Source: JANXQG01 sp963824275
Lineage (GTDB): Bacteria; Planctomycetota; Planctomycetia; Pirellulales; Thermoguttaceae
DNA: 64,000 bases
Direction: 5' to 3'
Assembly: GCA_963824275.1 (NCBI GenBank)
Contig: CAWGOT010000007.1
Coordinates: 806,001 to 870,000, forward strand
The notes beneath the pieces were generated by a model that was not told the origin of the DNA, ran no database searches, and worked only from the letters and a program-made list of their open reading frames with translations. Both the position numbers and the translations under genes were made by a program. Below are positions 55,129 through 63,620 of the stretch, one piece after another (positions within the stretch are counted from its first letter, which is position 1; each line of letters begins with the position of its first letter).

Positions 55129-55779
55129 CTAGCGTTCCAGCGGTTCCAAGCTGAAGGCAAATCCCTCTCCGCTGACGCGGGAATTGGCCCGCAACAGGCC
55201 GCGATTCCGGCACGCCACGCCGTCGATTTCAAACTGGCCGGTCGTATGGCAGAATAACTGCTCCCCCTGCCGGCAGAGGATGACCTCGCGGGTCCAGTCG
55301 CGGCAGACGACGTGGCTCTGCGGCTTGGGCCCCAGCACGCAGGAATCGGCCAGCAGCAACACCGCATCGGCTGCCGGCTGCGTGCGATGCCGGCTGAGGA
55401 AATCCAAGCGGGCCGTGAGACTCAAGGGATGCGTGCGGCGGAGCTGCAGTTTCACGCCCGAACCGATCTCGATGCGGCAGCCGTCGCTGAGCAGTTCCGT
55501 GACGCCGACCCGCCGGCCATCGACACGCACTTCGCGGAAGGCATCGATCAGGTAGCCCTCGCCGTCGCGGCGGATGCGGGCGTGCCGCGCGGAAATGTCC
55601 GCCAGGATGGGAATATCCGCCACTCCCGATCCGCCCGGCTGGCCGACGACCAGTTCGTCGGCCAGGCAGACCCAGTACCCGCCCACGGCATCGACCCAGA
55701 GCATGAACCGATCCGCGGGCGTGGCGTCGCCGAGAGCCATGGTCATGAGTCCTTGAATGCGTTGGGCCAGTGGGAACAT
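55129..55779 (-). CDS. FHA-like domain protein
   Basis: The 216-residue product has two FHA-like halves: LWVDAVGGYWVCLADELVVG with ISARHARIRRDGEGYLIDAF in the first (the R and SxxH-type turn of the phosphothreonine pocket), and VLLLADSCVLGPKPQSHVVC with FEIDGVACRNRGLLRANSRV in the second. FHA domains bind phosphothreonine and so link to the kinase just downstream. No membrane segment is present. A ribosome-binding site is not obvious. The AAGCACT repeat lies upstream and may hold its promoter region. Confidence 0.75.
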   Translation of the reverse strand: MFPLAQRIQGLMTMALGDATPADRFMLWVDAVGGYWVCLADELVVGQPGGSGVADIPILADISARHARIRRDGEGYLIDAFREVRVDGRRVGVTELLSDGCRIEIGSGVKLQLRRTHPLSLTARLDFLSRHRTQPAADAVLLLADSCVLGPKPQSHVVCRDWTREVILCRQGEQLFCHTTGQFEIDGVACRNRGLLRANSRVSGEGFAFSLEPLER

Positions 55780-55825
55780 GGTAGCACGGATCGGGGACGG
55801 GGGATAGGGTTGCGGGTGTCGTTCT

Positions 55826-55881
55826 TAGATCTAAGCACTAAGCACTAAGCACTAAGCACTAAGCACTCAGTACTCAGTACT
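55826..55881. repeat. AAGCACT tandem repeat
   Basis: Five or six tandem copies of CTAAGCA are followed by ACTCAGTACTCAGTACTC. Related arrays are at 50277, 58058 and, for the ACTCAGTACTC part, about 9842. It lies between convergent-divergent minus-strand genes. Confidence 0.75.
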
Positions 55882-55894
55882 CATTCGTTTCCCA

Positions 55895-56696
55895 TTACTT
55901 CTCTTCCGCGGCCACCGTCTTTGCATCCGGTGACTGCGCCGAAGTAGTCGCCGACCTGATCGACGATGTTCTGCGGATTGGCTTTATCGAGCGGAATCTC
56001 GCCCTGGAAATCGCTTTCGGCGTTGACCAGCTTCTCCTCGACTTCCAATCGGGTCTTGACGTTCTGGACCAGTTCCTTGGCGCGGCCGAGCTGGCTGTCG
56101 TCGAACTGGTAGTTGCTGGTCGTCTGGGCGGCGGCGACCATCTGGTTGCGGGCCTCCAGGTTTTCGACTTCGACCTGCAACTGCCGTCTCTGCGCGAGCA
56201 TTCCTTCCAGCTTCTGCTGGGCCGCCGCGAGGCTCTTCAGTCGGGCGTCGTGGACCTGCTTGAGGCTGGTGAGCGTGGCTTCGGCCGTCTTGTAGCGCTC
56301 GAAGCGGTTGGCAAGATCGGTCTTGACCTCCGCGGGCGTGTACTTTCTGCCGCCGTAGGCATAAGTGTCCTTGGCCGTCGAGAGATCGGTTTTCAGTCGC
56401 AGGATCTGCTCCTTGTCCTTGGCCTGCTTCGCCTCGAGGTCGGCGATCTGCTCATCCAGTTGCTGGACCTTGACCTGTTCCTCGGCGATGACATGCATGT
56501 TGCTGCGGACCTCCGGCTCGAGGTGCTTGATCATTTGCCGAGCGTGATCGATTTCAAATCCGACGGGCACGCTGTTCTCGACGGAGTCGTGGACGTAGCC
56601 CCACGTGGTGCGGAGATAGCCGAGGGTATTCCGCCCGAAAAGCACGACGGCAGCCAGAAGGATGGCTGCGGTGGTGATGACGATTTTCTTGATCAT
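55895..56696 (-). CDS. Membrane-anchored coiled-coil protein, one frameshift
   Basis: MIKKIVITTAAILLAAVVLF is the N-terminal anchor. A long coiled coil runs over residues about 55-200 (VKVQQLDEQIADLEAKQAKD, KLEGMLAQRRQLQVEVENLE). The end reads FGAVTG in the open frame, but a one-base shift near 55940 gives the more natural SPDAKTVAAEEK and TAA at 55895. Corrected length is about 267 residues. It is probably an envelope-spacing or stress-scaffold protein; no exact family is known. The start ATG 56696 has GGAGGACCC upstream. It is divergent from the CinA-like gene. Confidence 0.8.
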
Positions 56697-56850
56697 GACC
56701 AGGGTCCTCCAATTAGGGGTGCGGGTGTGTTCTTGCGAAAGCGGCACGAAGCTGGCCGCGCTTCTAAGGGTGATTCGCCGCGGCGGAAAGGATCTTGGAA
56801 AGAATCTGGGATCGGTCTCGGTTCTTGCAAAACCCCGGTGAGGTGATGAA

Positions 56851-58043
56851 ATGGGACCTATGGGACTTATGCCCGAAGAACTCGTCCGCCAGATCCATGC
56901 TGCCGCGGCCCAGGTCGTGCTTGTGCTCAACGGCGGCAGCCGGGCCGTGGCGGAGCTCTGGAAGTGCCGGGCGGCTCCAAGATTCTGCTGGAGGCCGCCG
57001 TGCCTTATTCGGAGGGCTCGCTCTCGGCATGGCTCGGCAGCCGGCCGGAGCATGCCTGCTCGTCCCGGACCGCGCGGGCCATGGCGGTCGTGGCCTTCGG
57101 CCGCGCGATTCGCTACGGTGCGGCGGAACAACTGGCTGCCGGCGTGTCCTGCACCGCCGGACTGGCGACCGATCGGCCGAAGCGCGGTCTGCATCGTGCC
57201 CATGTTGCCATGCAGACCGCGGGCCGGACGCGGCACTGGTCGCTGGAGTTCGTGAAGGAAGCACGCAATCGCCAGGAAGAAGAGCAGATCGTCAGCCGCA
57301 TGGTGCTCAATGCGGTGGCCGCGGTCTGCGGCATCGACGCGAGACTCGAATTGCCGCTGTTGGAAGAGGAACGCGTCGAAATGGAAGAGGCCGCTGCGCC
57401 GCCGCACTGGCAGGAGCTGTTTTTGGGACGTGTGCAAGCTGTCAACGCGAATCGTGCCGAGGTCCAGAAGAACGAGGAATTGCCCTCACCCCCTGCCCCT
57501 CTCCCAAAGGGCGAGGGGAGAGATGCGTCCGCGCCGCGCGTGATTTTTTCCGGGGCCTTCAATCCGATGCACTCGGGACATCGCCGCATGGCGGAAATGG
57601 CGGAGGAATTGCTCGCCTTGCCGGCGGCGCTAGAGCTTTCCATTCTGAACGTCGACAAACCGGCCATGGACTACCTGGAGATCGAGCGCCGGCTGCGGCA
57701 ATTCCCGCCGGGGCAGGCCGTATGGCTGACCCGTGCGGCCACGTTTGAAGAGAAGGCGCGGTTGTTTCCCGGTGCGACGTTTGTCGTGGGCGTCGATACC
57801 ATGCGGCGGATCGCCGATCCGCGGTACTATGGCAACGACCGCAACGTCATGCTGCAATCGATCGAGCGGATCATTGCCCGCGGTTGCCGTTTCCTGGTCT
57901 TCGGCCGCGCTTTGGCAGCAAGTTTCATCCGCCTGGGGGACCTCGATCTTCCGGAAGTGCTTCGCCGCGTGTCGAGCGAAGTTCCGCCGGAGAAGTTTCG
58001 CGAGGACGTATCGTCGACGGAACTGCGCAAGGAAGGAGTGTGA
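56851..58043 (+). CDS. CinA-like domain fused to a NadD-like nucleotidyltransferase, one frameshift
   Basis: The first 160 residues resemble the CinA C-terminal (NMN deamidase-type) fold: VVLVLNGGSRAVAELL, PGGSKILLEAAVPYSEGSL, and ACSSRTARAMAVVAFGRAIR, with GVSCTAGLATDRPKRGLH later. The catalytic ESCTGG of PncC is replaced by LVLNGG, so amidase activity is doubtful. A one-base shift lies near 56965. Residues about 230-395 carry VIFSGAFNPMHSGHRRMAEM, the HxGH-type nucleotidyltransferase loop, and an acidic end. I recall plant proteins with this same pairing. A role in NAD or related nucleotide repair is possible but not proven. Confidence 0.8.
57483..57522. repeat. CCCTCACCCC...GGGGAGAG palindrome inside the CinA-NadD linker
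   Basis: CCTCACCCCCTGCCCCTCTC is followed by AAAGGGCGAGGGGAGAG, an imperfect palindrome of a kind often seen between genes. Here it encodes LPSPPAPLPKGEGRD in the linker between the two domains. Confidence 0.6.
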
Positions 58044-58057
58044 CGCGGGGCACAGAT

Positions 58058-58101
58058 CTTAGGTCTTAGTGATTAGCACCAAGCACTAAGCACTAAGCAC
58101 T
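58058..58101. repeat. AAGCACT repeat cluster
   Basis: TTAGGTCTTAGTGATTAGC is followed by ACTAAGCACTAAGCACT. It is the third main array of this repeat in the window, 15 bases after the CinA-NadD gene. Confidence 0.7.
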
Positions 58102-58163
58102 TTCCGCCGGTTGACATTCGGCTGCGGCAATCTACCCTTGCCTGGGAGTGCGCCCGCGCACTC

Positions 58164-59600
58164 ATGCCGGACCTAGCGAGTGTAACGATTGTGACGCCTC
58201 TTTTTGACGGTTTGCTGCTGACGACTTGCCTCCTGATGGCCGCCCCGGCCAAGGAAGAGGATCCTGCCGCGCGGGCCCAGGCAACCTTGCAGCGAGTCTC
58301 GAAGTTGCCGCTAGACCATCAACGGGTCTGGCTGAAGCTGGTCGAGCAGCGCTACGATTGGTCTGTGCTGATCACGCTCAAGCCCGAGGATGCCCAGCGG
58401 GAGCGGGATCGCGTGGCGAAGATCCTGCATCAGAAGACTGTCGGCTGGGACGACCTCGTCAATTTCCTGCGGGACCTGGATCAGCGCGAGAAGGCGGCCA
58501 TCGCCCATCTCGTGCGGCAATACCGTGCCGAGGTCTACGACACGTTCCACAAGCAGCCCCGCGACATGGTTGATCGGCAGGAGGCCTGGTATCGCATCTG
58601 GTCGCTGTGGGAAAAGTCGGGCAGTCCGCCGGAGCAGCAAGACCGGCTGATGGATTGGCTGGCCGACGCCATCAAAGTCAGCAAGAAAGACTCGATCGGC
58701 CCTCTGCCGCCCGATCCGAGATTTGGCGACAATATCCCGCTCGTACCGGAACAACTTGTCAAGCAATTGACGCGGCCGCCGGCTGCCAAGCCGGGCGAGA
58801 CTCGGCCGGCTTCCCATGAGCCGGCGGAGGATATTCGGCCGGAGCCCTCGCAGCAGGCCCGCTGGCCGCTGCCGTTGCGGGTTCCCGATCCCCGGCAGGC
58901 GATCGGTCCGGCGAAGCAGGCGTCCGAGGCGGTCGTGACCCGGCGCGGCGAGAATATCGTCTGGCTGCCGCTGCCCTCGCAGGTACCGCCCACGATTGCG
59001 CCGGCATTGCGCGTCCCGCCGCCGCTTGCCGCCGGCGATCTTGGGGAACTGACGACCCCTCTCGCGGCGCCGCATCCGGCGATGGTGGTGGTCGTGTCCC
59101 GCGAGGCCGCGCCTGCGACCGAGAGTTTGGCGGACGCGGTTGATAAGCCACTGTCCGCCGATCCGCCTCCGCCGGCGATCGGCGACAGGCCGTCGCCGCC
59201 TGTTGCGCAGGCGGACCAGCACGCGCAAGTCAATATCGAGGAGTTGGGCACACGGATCGAGGGCATCAACCTCAGCCTGCGGAACCTGGAGGCCGAACTC
59301 AACGAGAAACGCGAGTTCACCGCCGACCAGCTCGACTCGCTGCTCAGCCGGCTGGACATCCTTGTGCTGCGGCAGAAGGACCTGACGTTGTTTCGCGACC
59401 TGATCGGGGCTGGCGAGCAGGCCAAGGTCGGCCAAATCGATTCCTCGCGCTCGGTTGTCGCCACCATGGGCACGCGGATTGCCGCGCTGCGGATCCGCGT
59501 GCGCGAAAACGACTCCCTGTCGGAGGCCCAGCGGACTGCCGTCTTGAAGCATCTGGACGCGCTTTCCGACCGGCTGGCCACGATGACGGCGGAAAAGTAA
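58164..59600 (+). CDS. Secreted or membrane-anchored coiled-coil protein
   Basis: The 478-residue product has an N-terminal hydrophobic segment (VTPLFDGLLLTTCLLMAAPA), a helical domain (RVSKLPLDHQRVWLKLVEQR, REKAAIAHLVRQYRAEVYDT), a long Pro-rich linker at about 190-330, and a C-terminal coiled coil (EELGTRIEGINLSLRNLEAE, VLKHLDALSDRLATM). A DUF3106-like flavour is present in the first domain. The role is unknown; the layout suggests a periplasmic structural protein. It is intact. It is 12 bases ahead of uvrC, so the two may be co-transcribed. Confidence 0.65.
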   Translation: MPDLASVTIVTPLFDGLLLTTCLLMAAPAKEEDPAARAQATLQRVSKLPLDHQRVWLKLVEQRYDWSVLITLKPEDAQRERDRVAKILHQKTVGWDDLVNFLRDLDQREKAAIAHLVRQYRAEVYDTFHKQPRDMVDRQEAWYRIWSLWEKSGSPPEQQDRLMDWLADAIKVSKKDSIGPLPPDPRFGDNIPLVPEQLVKQLTRPPAAKPGETRPASHEPAEDIRPEPSQQARWPLPLRVPDPRQAIGPAKQASEAVVTRRGENIVWLPLPSQVPPTIAPALRVPPPLAAGDLGELTTPLAAPHPAMVVVVSREAAPATESLADAVDKPLSADPPPPAIGDRPSPPVAQADQHAQVNIEELGTRIEGINLSLRNLEAELNEKREFTADQLDSLLSRLDILVLRQKDLTLFRDLIGAGEQAKVGQIDSSRSVVATMGTRIAALRIRVRENDSLSEAQRTAVLKHLDALSDRLATMTAEK

Positions 59601-59612
59601 TATAATGAAGAC

Positions 59613-60962
59613 ATGTCCGCCATCTCTTTTCCCGCCGAACCGCAAGACAATTCCCGGGCCGCAGAAAAGGTCCGCGATTTTCCCCAGACGCCGGGCGTCT
59701 ACCTGATGAAGGATGCGGCCGGCCGGGTGATCTACGTCGGCAAGGCGAAGAACCTCCGCTCCCGCGCCGGCAGCTATTTTCTCAAGGCGGCGGCCGAGGA
59801 TTCCCGCACGGCCGCCTGGTGCAGGAAATCCGCGACATCGACTACCTCCTGGCCGAGAGCGAAGTCGACGCCCTGCTGATGGAAGCCCGGCTGATCAAGG
59901 ACATCCTGCCGAAATACAATCGCGACCTTCGCGACGACAAGACCTTTCCCTACCTGGAAATCCACGCCCACGAGGAGTTTCCCCGGGTGGAGATCACCCG
60001 CACGCCCCGCGACCGCGGTACGAAGCTCTACGGGCCGTTCACCAATACCCGCGGCCTGCGGGGGGCGCTGCAGGTCTTGCAGAAGATCTTCAAGTTCCGC
60101 ACCTGCTCGCTGGACATTGACGCCGAGGATCCCCGCTGGCGGTGGTTCCGGCCCTGCCTGCTGGCCTCGATCCGGCAATGCACGGCCCCTTGCAACCTGC
60201 GGATCTCGAAGGAGGACTATCGCAAGAGCATCCACCGCCTGCAGCAGTTTCTGGAGGGCAAGAAGCAGACCTTGCTGGACGAAATGAGGGCCGAGATGGA
60301 CGCGGCGGCGAAGCAGCTTCGTTTCGAAGAGGCGGCCCGGCTCCGCGACGAGATCCATCTCCTGGAAACGCTCGACCAGCGCGGCAAGCTCGACAAGCAC
60401 GTGCAGCCGGAGGTCTTTCCCGTCGATCCGAAGAAGGGCCTGGCCGGCCTGCAAAAGGTGCTGCACCTGGCTGCGGCGCCGCGGACCATCGAGGGCATCG
60501 ACATCGCCCACACCGCCGGCACGGAAACGGTGGCCAGCGTGGTGCGGTTTCTCGACGGCCTGCCGTTCAAGCCGGGCTATCGGCGGCTGCGGATCCGCAC
60601 GGTCCAGGGCGTCGACGATTTTGCCAGCATCCACGAGGCCGTTTCGCGGCGCTTCCAGCGGCTGGCCGACGACGCGGACGAGAGCGACCCCCTGCCCGAC
60701 ATTCTGCTGATCGACGGCGGCAAGGGGCAGCTTCACGCGGCGCTCGAGCGCGCTCGACGCGCTCGGCCTGCGGCCAGCGACGGTCCTCTCGCTGGCCAAG
60801 CGCGAGGAGGAGGTTTATCTGGCCGGTGCCGAGGAACCGTTGCGGCTGAGCCGCCACAGCTACGCCCTGCGGCTGCTGCAATACGTCCGCGACGAGGCCC
60901 ACCGCTTCGCCCAGCATTATCACCATCTGCTGCGGAAGCGCTCGACGCTGGGTGAAGAGTAA
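59613..60962 (+). CDS. uvrC: UvrC-like excinuclease subunit lacking the helix-hairpin-helix end, two frameshifts
   Basis: The GIY-YIG domain (TPGVYLMKDAAGRVIYVGKA) is followed, after a one-base shift near 59808, by the 3' nuclease region and UVR motif (AKQLRFEEAARLRDEIHLLE), then the UvrC RNase-H-like domain (EGIDIAHTAGTETVASVVRF, DILLIDGGKGQLHAALERL), and after a second shift near 60752 by TVLSLAKREEEVYLAGAEEP. It makes the two incisions of nucleotide excision repair. The end at HHLLRKRSTLGEE gives about 449 residues, shorter than the 600 or so of standard UvrC; the tandem helix-hairpin-helix DNA-binding end is missing. Confidence 0.9.
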
Positions 60963-60968
60963 AATCAG

Positions 60969-62036
60969 CTAGCGTTGCAAATCCCCCGGTTTCTCGGGAA
61001 TACCCGGGTCGTCGAGCATCTGCACGGCCGTCGCGGGACCGACGTGCCGCCAGTCGTTCAGCACCCACACGACCTTTTTGTCGCGGGTAATTTCCACCAG
61101 TTGGGCGCCTTTGAAGTCGTTGCCCCGCGAGCAAAAGACGGTGTTGCCGTTGGCCAGGCGGGTGCAGGTCTGACAGCCGCCGAAGTTGTATTCCGCCGGC
61201 AGGTCGGAGAGCTTGTATTCCCAGACCGTCTCCCCCTTGGGATTCACTTCGCGGGTCAGTCGTTTCCCTTCGTTGGTGATCAGCGTATTGCCGTTGTGCA
61301 GGCGGACCGCCGCCCACGCGGACATGTTGTAGGACCAGATCTGCTTGAAGTCCTTGTCGTATTCGACGACCTTGCCTTGGCTCATCCAGGTGAGGAGATA
61401 GGTGCCGTTGGCGGTGACTCGTGCCCGGCGGAACTGGCCGTGGACGCCGCCGGGATTGCCGTTGGGCGCGGTCAGTTCATGCGAGACCTCGGTGGTCTTG
61501 GTTTTGGTATTGATGATCATCAGCTTGGGTGGCGTGCCGTTCTGGACGAGAAAGACCTTGTCGAGCCCGATCGGCTGAAGCGTGTGGACCTCGCCGCCCT
61601 TCTCGGGATCGAAGTGCCAGACGACCTTCTTCTGCGGCGTGATCTCTTCCGCGTAGTCCATGCGCGAGTAGACGATATTGCCGTTGCTGAGCATCCAGAT
61701 GTCGTCAAATTCTCCCCCTGCCCCGGTTGAATAGGTCCAAATGACCAGGCCGTTGCGAACCAGGAACATCTTGTTGAAGCCCTCGCCGATGTATAGCATG
61801 GGGTGCTGGGCCAGACCCTTGCCCGGCAGGTTCGAGGGCAGCGGGCTCAAGGGCGACAACTGGCCGGCGAAGCGTTCGGCGGGGCCGGTGTCCGGCACGT
61901 CGTTGGCCGTGAATTTGCGCAGGCAGTCCAGCAGCGGCGTGGCCGTGGAAGGTTCCGCGGCGATTGCCTTGCGACCAAAGGGCGAAAGGCCGCAGGTGAG
62001 CACAACCAGGATCGTGACGAAAGTTCGGCAGTTCAT
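60969..62036 (-). CDS. Secreted beta-propeller-like (PQQ-like) protein
   Basis: The 355-residue protein has a signal peptide (FVTILVVLTCGLSPFGRKAI) and a series of repeated strands, each with an NGN turn: WMLSNGNIVYSRMDYAEEIT, GTYLLTWMSQGKVVEYDKDF, VRLHNGNTLITNEGKRLTRE and TRLANGNTVFCSRGNDFKGA. The pattern is that of arylsulfotransferase-like or PQQ-type propellers. It may bind or act on an extracellular ligand; no catalytic residues can be assigned. The start ATG 62036 is preceded by CGGAGGATCCC. A much longer antisense frame upstream is rejected. It is convergent with uvrC, 6 bases apart. Confidence 0.8.
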   Translation of the reverse strand: MNCRTFVTILVVLTCGLSPFGRKAIAAEPSTATPLLDCLRKFTANDVPDTGPAERFAGQLSPLSPLPSNLPGKGLAQHPMLYIGEGFNKMFLVRNGLVIWTYSTGAGGEFDDIWMLSNGNIVYSRMDYAEEITPQKKVVWHFDPEKGGEVHTLQPIGLDKVFLVQNGTPPKLMIINTKTKTTEVSHELTAPNGNPGGVHGQFRRARVTANGTYLLTWMSQGKVVEYDKDFKQIWSYNMSAWAAVRLHNGNTLITNEGKRLTREVNPKGETVWEYKLSDLPAEYNFGGCQTCTRLANGNTVFCSRGNDFKGAQLVEITRDKKVVWVLNDWRHVGPATAVQMLDDPGIPEKPGDLQR

Positions 62037-62249
62037 GGGATCCTCCGATGAGATGGCCAATGATATGGGAAGCCTTGGGCTTGACCTTTCCAACAGCGTA
62101 GCCCCGGGAAGGCGGTTTGGCAAGAGGTAGGAAACAGCGGATATGGCCACTATTGTCACCCACTTGACTCGCAGGCCATAATACCAGAAATCCGCGGTCG
62201 GAAACCTGTCCGCTACCATCAACCCCCAAACACCCGCAAGGGAAACGCT

Positions 62250-62648
62250 ATGCAAATCAACCCTTATCTGTTTTTCGAGGGCCGCTGCGATGAGGCCATC
62301 GAGTTCTACCGCACCGCGCTCGGCGCTGAGACGACCTTTCTCATGCGATACAAAGAGAGCCCGGAACCCGCTTCGCACGGCAATCCCGACAAGGTCATGC
62401 ATGCGACCTTGCGGATCGGAAAAACGATTGTCCAGGTTTCCGACGGGCGGTGCCTTGGGGCTGCCAGGTTCGAGGGCTTTGCGCTCTCGCTCACGGTCGA
62501 AAGCGAGTCCGAGGCGGAGCGGCTCTTCGCCGCCTTGAGCGACGGCGGCAAGGTGCAGATGCCGATGACCAAGACTTTCTTCTCGCCGCGATTCGGCATG
62601 CTCGCCGACCGCTTCGGCGTCCTCTGGATGATCCACGTGGGGTCGTAA
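62250..62648 (+). CDS. PhnB-like glyoxalase/VOC-fold protein
   Basis: The 132-residue product fits the PhnB-type VOC family: INPYLFFEGRCDEAIEFYRT, ALGAETTFLMRYKES and VMHATLRIGKTIVQVSDG, and it ends with FGMLADRFGVLWMIHVGS. In this family the metal site is often incomplete, and the substrate is unknown. The ATG at 62250 follows AAGGGAAACGCT. Its stop is 3 bases before the dehydrogenase gene, so they are probably co-transcribed. The gene is intact. Confidence 0.88.
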   Translation: MQINPYLFFEGRCDEAIEFYRTALGAETTFLMRYKESPEPASHGNPDKVMHATLRIGKTIVQVSDGRCLGAARFEGFALSLTVESESEAERLFAALSDGGKVQMPMTKTFFSPRFGMLADRFGVLWMIHVGS

Positions 62649-62651
62649 TCC

Positions 62652-63608
62652 ATGCATATTATCGTTCTCGATGGCTATACGCTCAACCCGGGCGACAACA
62701 CCTGGGACCCCGTTGCCGCACTCGGCGACCTGACGGTTTACGACCGGACGCCCAGCGCTCAGGTCGTCGAGCGGGCACAGGGGGCGGAGATCGTGCTGAC
62801 CAACAAGACCCTGCTCGACGGGCCGATCCTGGCCGCATTGCCTTCGCTGCGGTTCATTTCCGTCCTGGCCACGGGATACAACGTGGTCGATGTGGCGGCC
62901 GCGCGGCGGCAAGGCATTACGGTCTCCAACGTGCCGGAGTATAGCACCAACAGCGTGGCGCAGCACGTGATGGCCCTGCTCCTGGCGCTGGTTCAGCATC
63001 CGGAGCGGCACGACCGCCTGGTGCATCAGGGCCAATGGCAGCGCGCGGTCGATTTCTGCTTCTGGGATGCCCCGCTGGTGGAGCTTGCCGGCAAGCGGAT
63101 GGGGATCGTCGGTTTTGGGCGGATTGGCCGCCGCGTGGGCGAATTGGCCCACGCCTTGGGCATGGAAGTGCTGGCCTCTGCCACCCACCTCGGCAACCCG
63201 CCCGGTTATCAGCCCTTTGCCTGGCGGTCGCTGGAGGAGATTTTCGCCGAGGCCGACGTGATCTCCCTGCACTGCCCGCTGGACGAGCGGAGCCAGGGCA
63301 TGGTCAATCGGGCACGGATCGGCACCATGAAACGCACTGCCCTTTTGATCAACACGGCCCGCGGAGGACTGATCCAGGAACAGGACCTGGCCGACGCGCT
63401 CAACGAGGGGCGGATTGCAGGGGCGGCGGTCGATGTCTTGGCGCAGGAGCCGCCGCGAGAGTACAATCCACTGCTCGGCGCCAAGAATTGCCTGATCACC
63501 CCGCACCTGGCCTGGGCCACGCAAGAGGCGCGGCGGCGGTTGACGGCGTTCACGGCGGCGAACGTCGCCGCATTTCTGCGGGGCGAACCGATCAACGTGG
63601 TGAATTGA
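62652..63608 (+). CDS. D-2-hydroxyacid dehydrogenase
   Basis: The 318-residue protein has the NAD-binding loop GKRMGIVGFGRIGRRVGELA and the catalytic trio of the D-isomer-specific family: Arg in INTARGGLIQEQDLADAL, Glu in VLAQEPP, and His in LITPHLAWAT. VLATGYNVVDVAAARRQGI and VPEYSTNSVAQHVMALLLAL are also signature segments. Hydroxypyruvate or glycerate is a likely substrate in this branch, but it cannot be settled from sequence. It is intact and coupled with the VOC gene upstream; the GYF gene starts 12 bases later. Confidence 0.92.
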   Translation: MHIIVLDGYTLNPGDNTWDPVAALGDLTVYDRTPSAQVVERAQGAEIVLTNKTLLDGPILAALPSLRFISVLATGYNVVDVAAARRQGITVSNVPEYSTNSVAQHVMALLLALVQHPERHDRLVHQGQWQRAVDFCFWDAPLVELAGKRMGIVGFGRIGRRVGELAHALGMEVLASATHLGNPPGYQPFAWRSLEEIFAEADVISLHCPLDERSQGMVNRARIGTMKRTALLINTARGGLIQEQDLADALNEGRIAGAAVDVLAQEPPREYNPLLGAKNCLITPHLAWATQEARRRLTAFTAANVAAFLRGEPINVVN

Positions 63609-63620
63609 AGGGCGGTTCCG

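Noticed and set aside
55826..55881. Short regular repeats that could suggest a CRISPR array or an origin
   Set aside because: The 7-base unit is in direct tandem without spacers, and no DnaA-box pattern or dnaA/dnaN gene is near.
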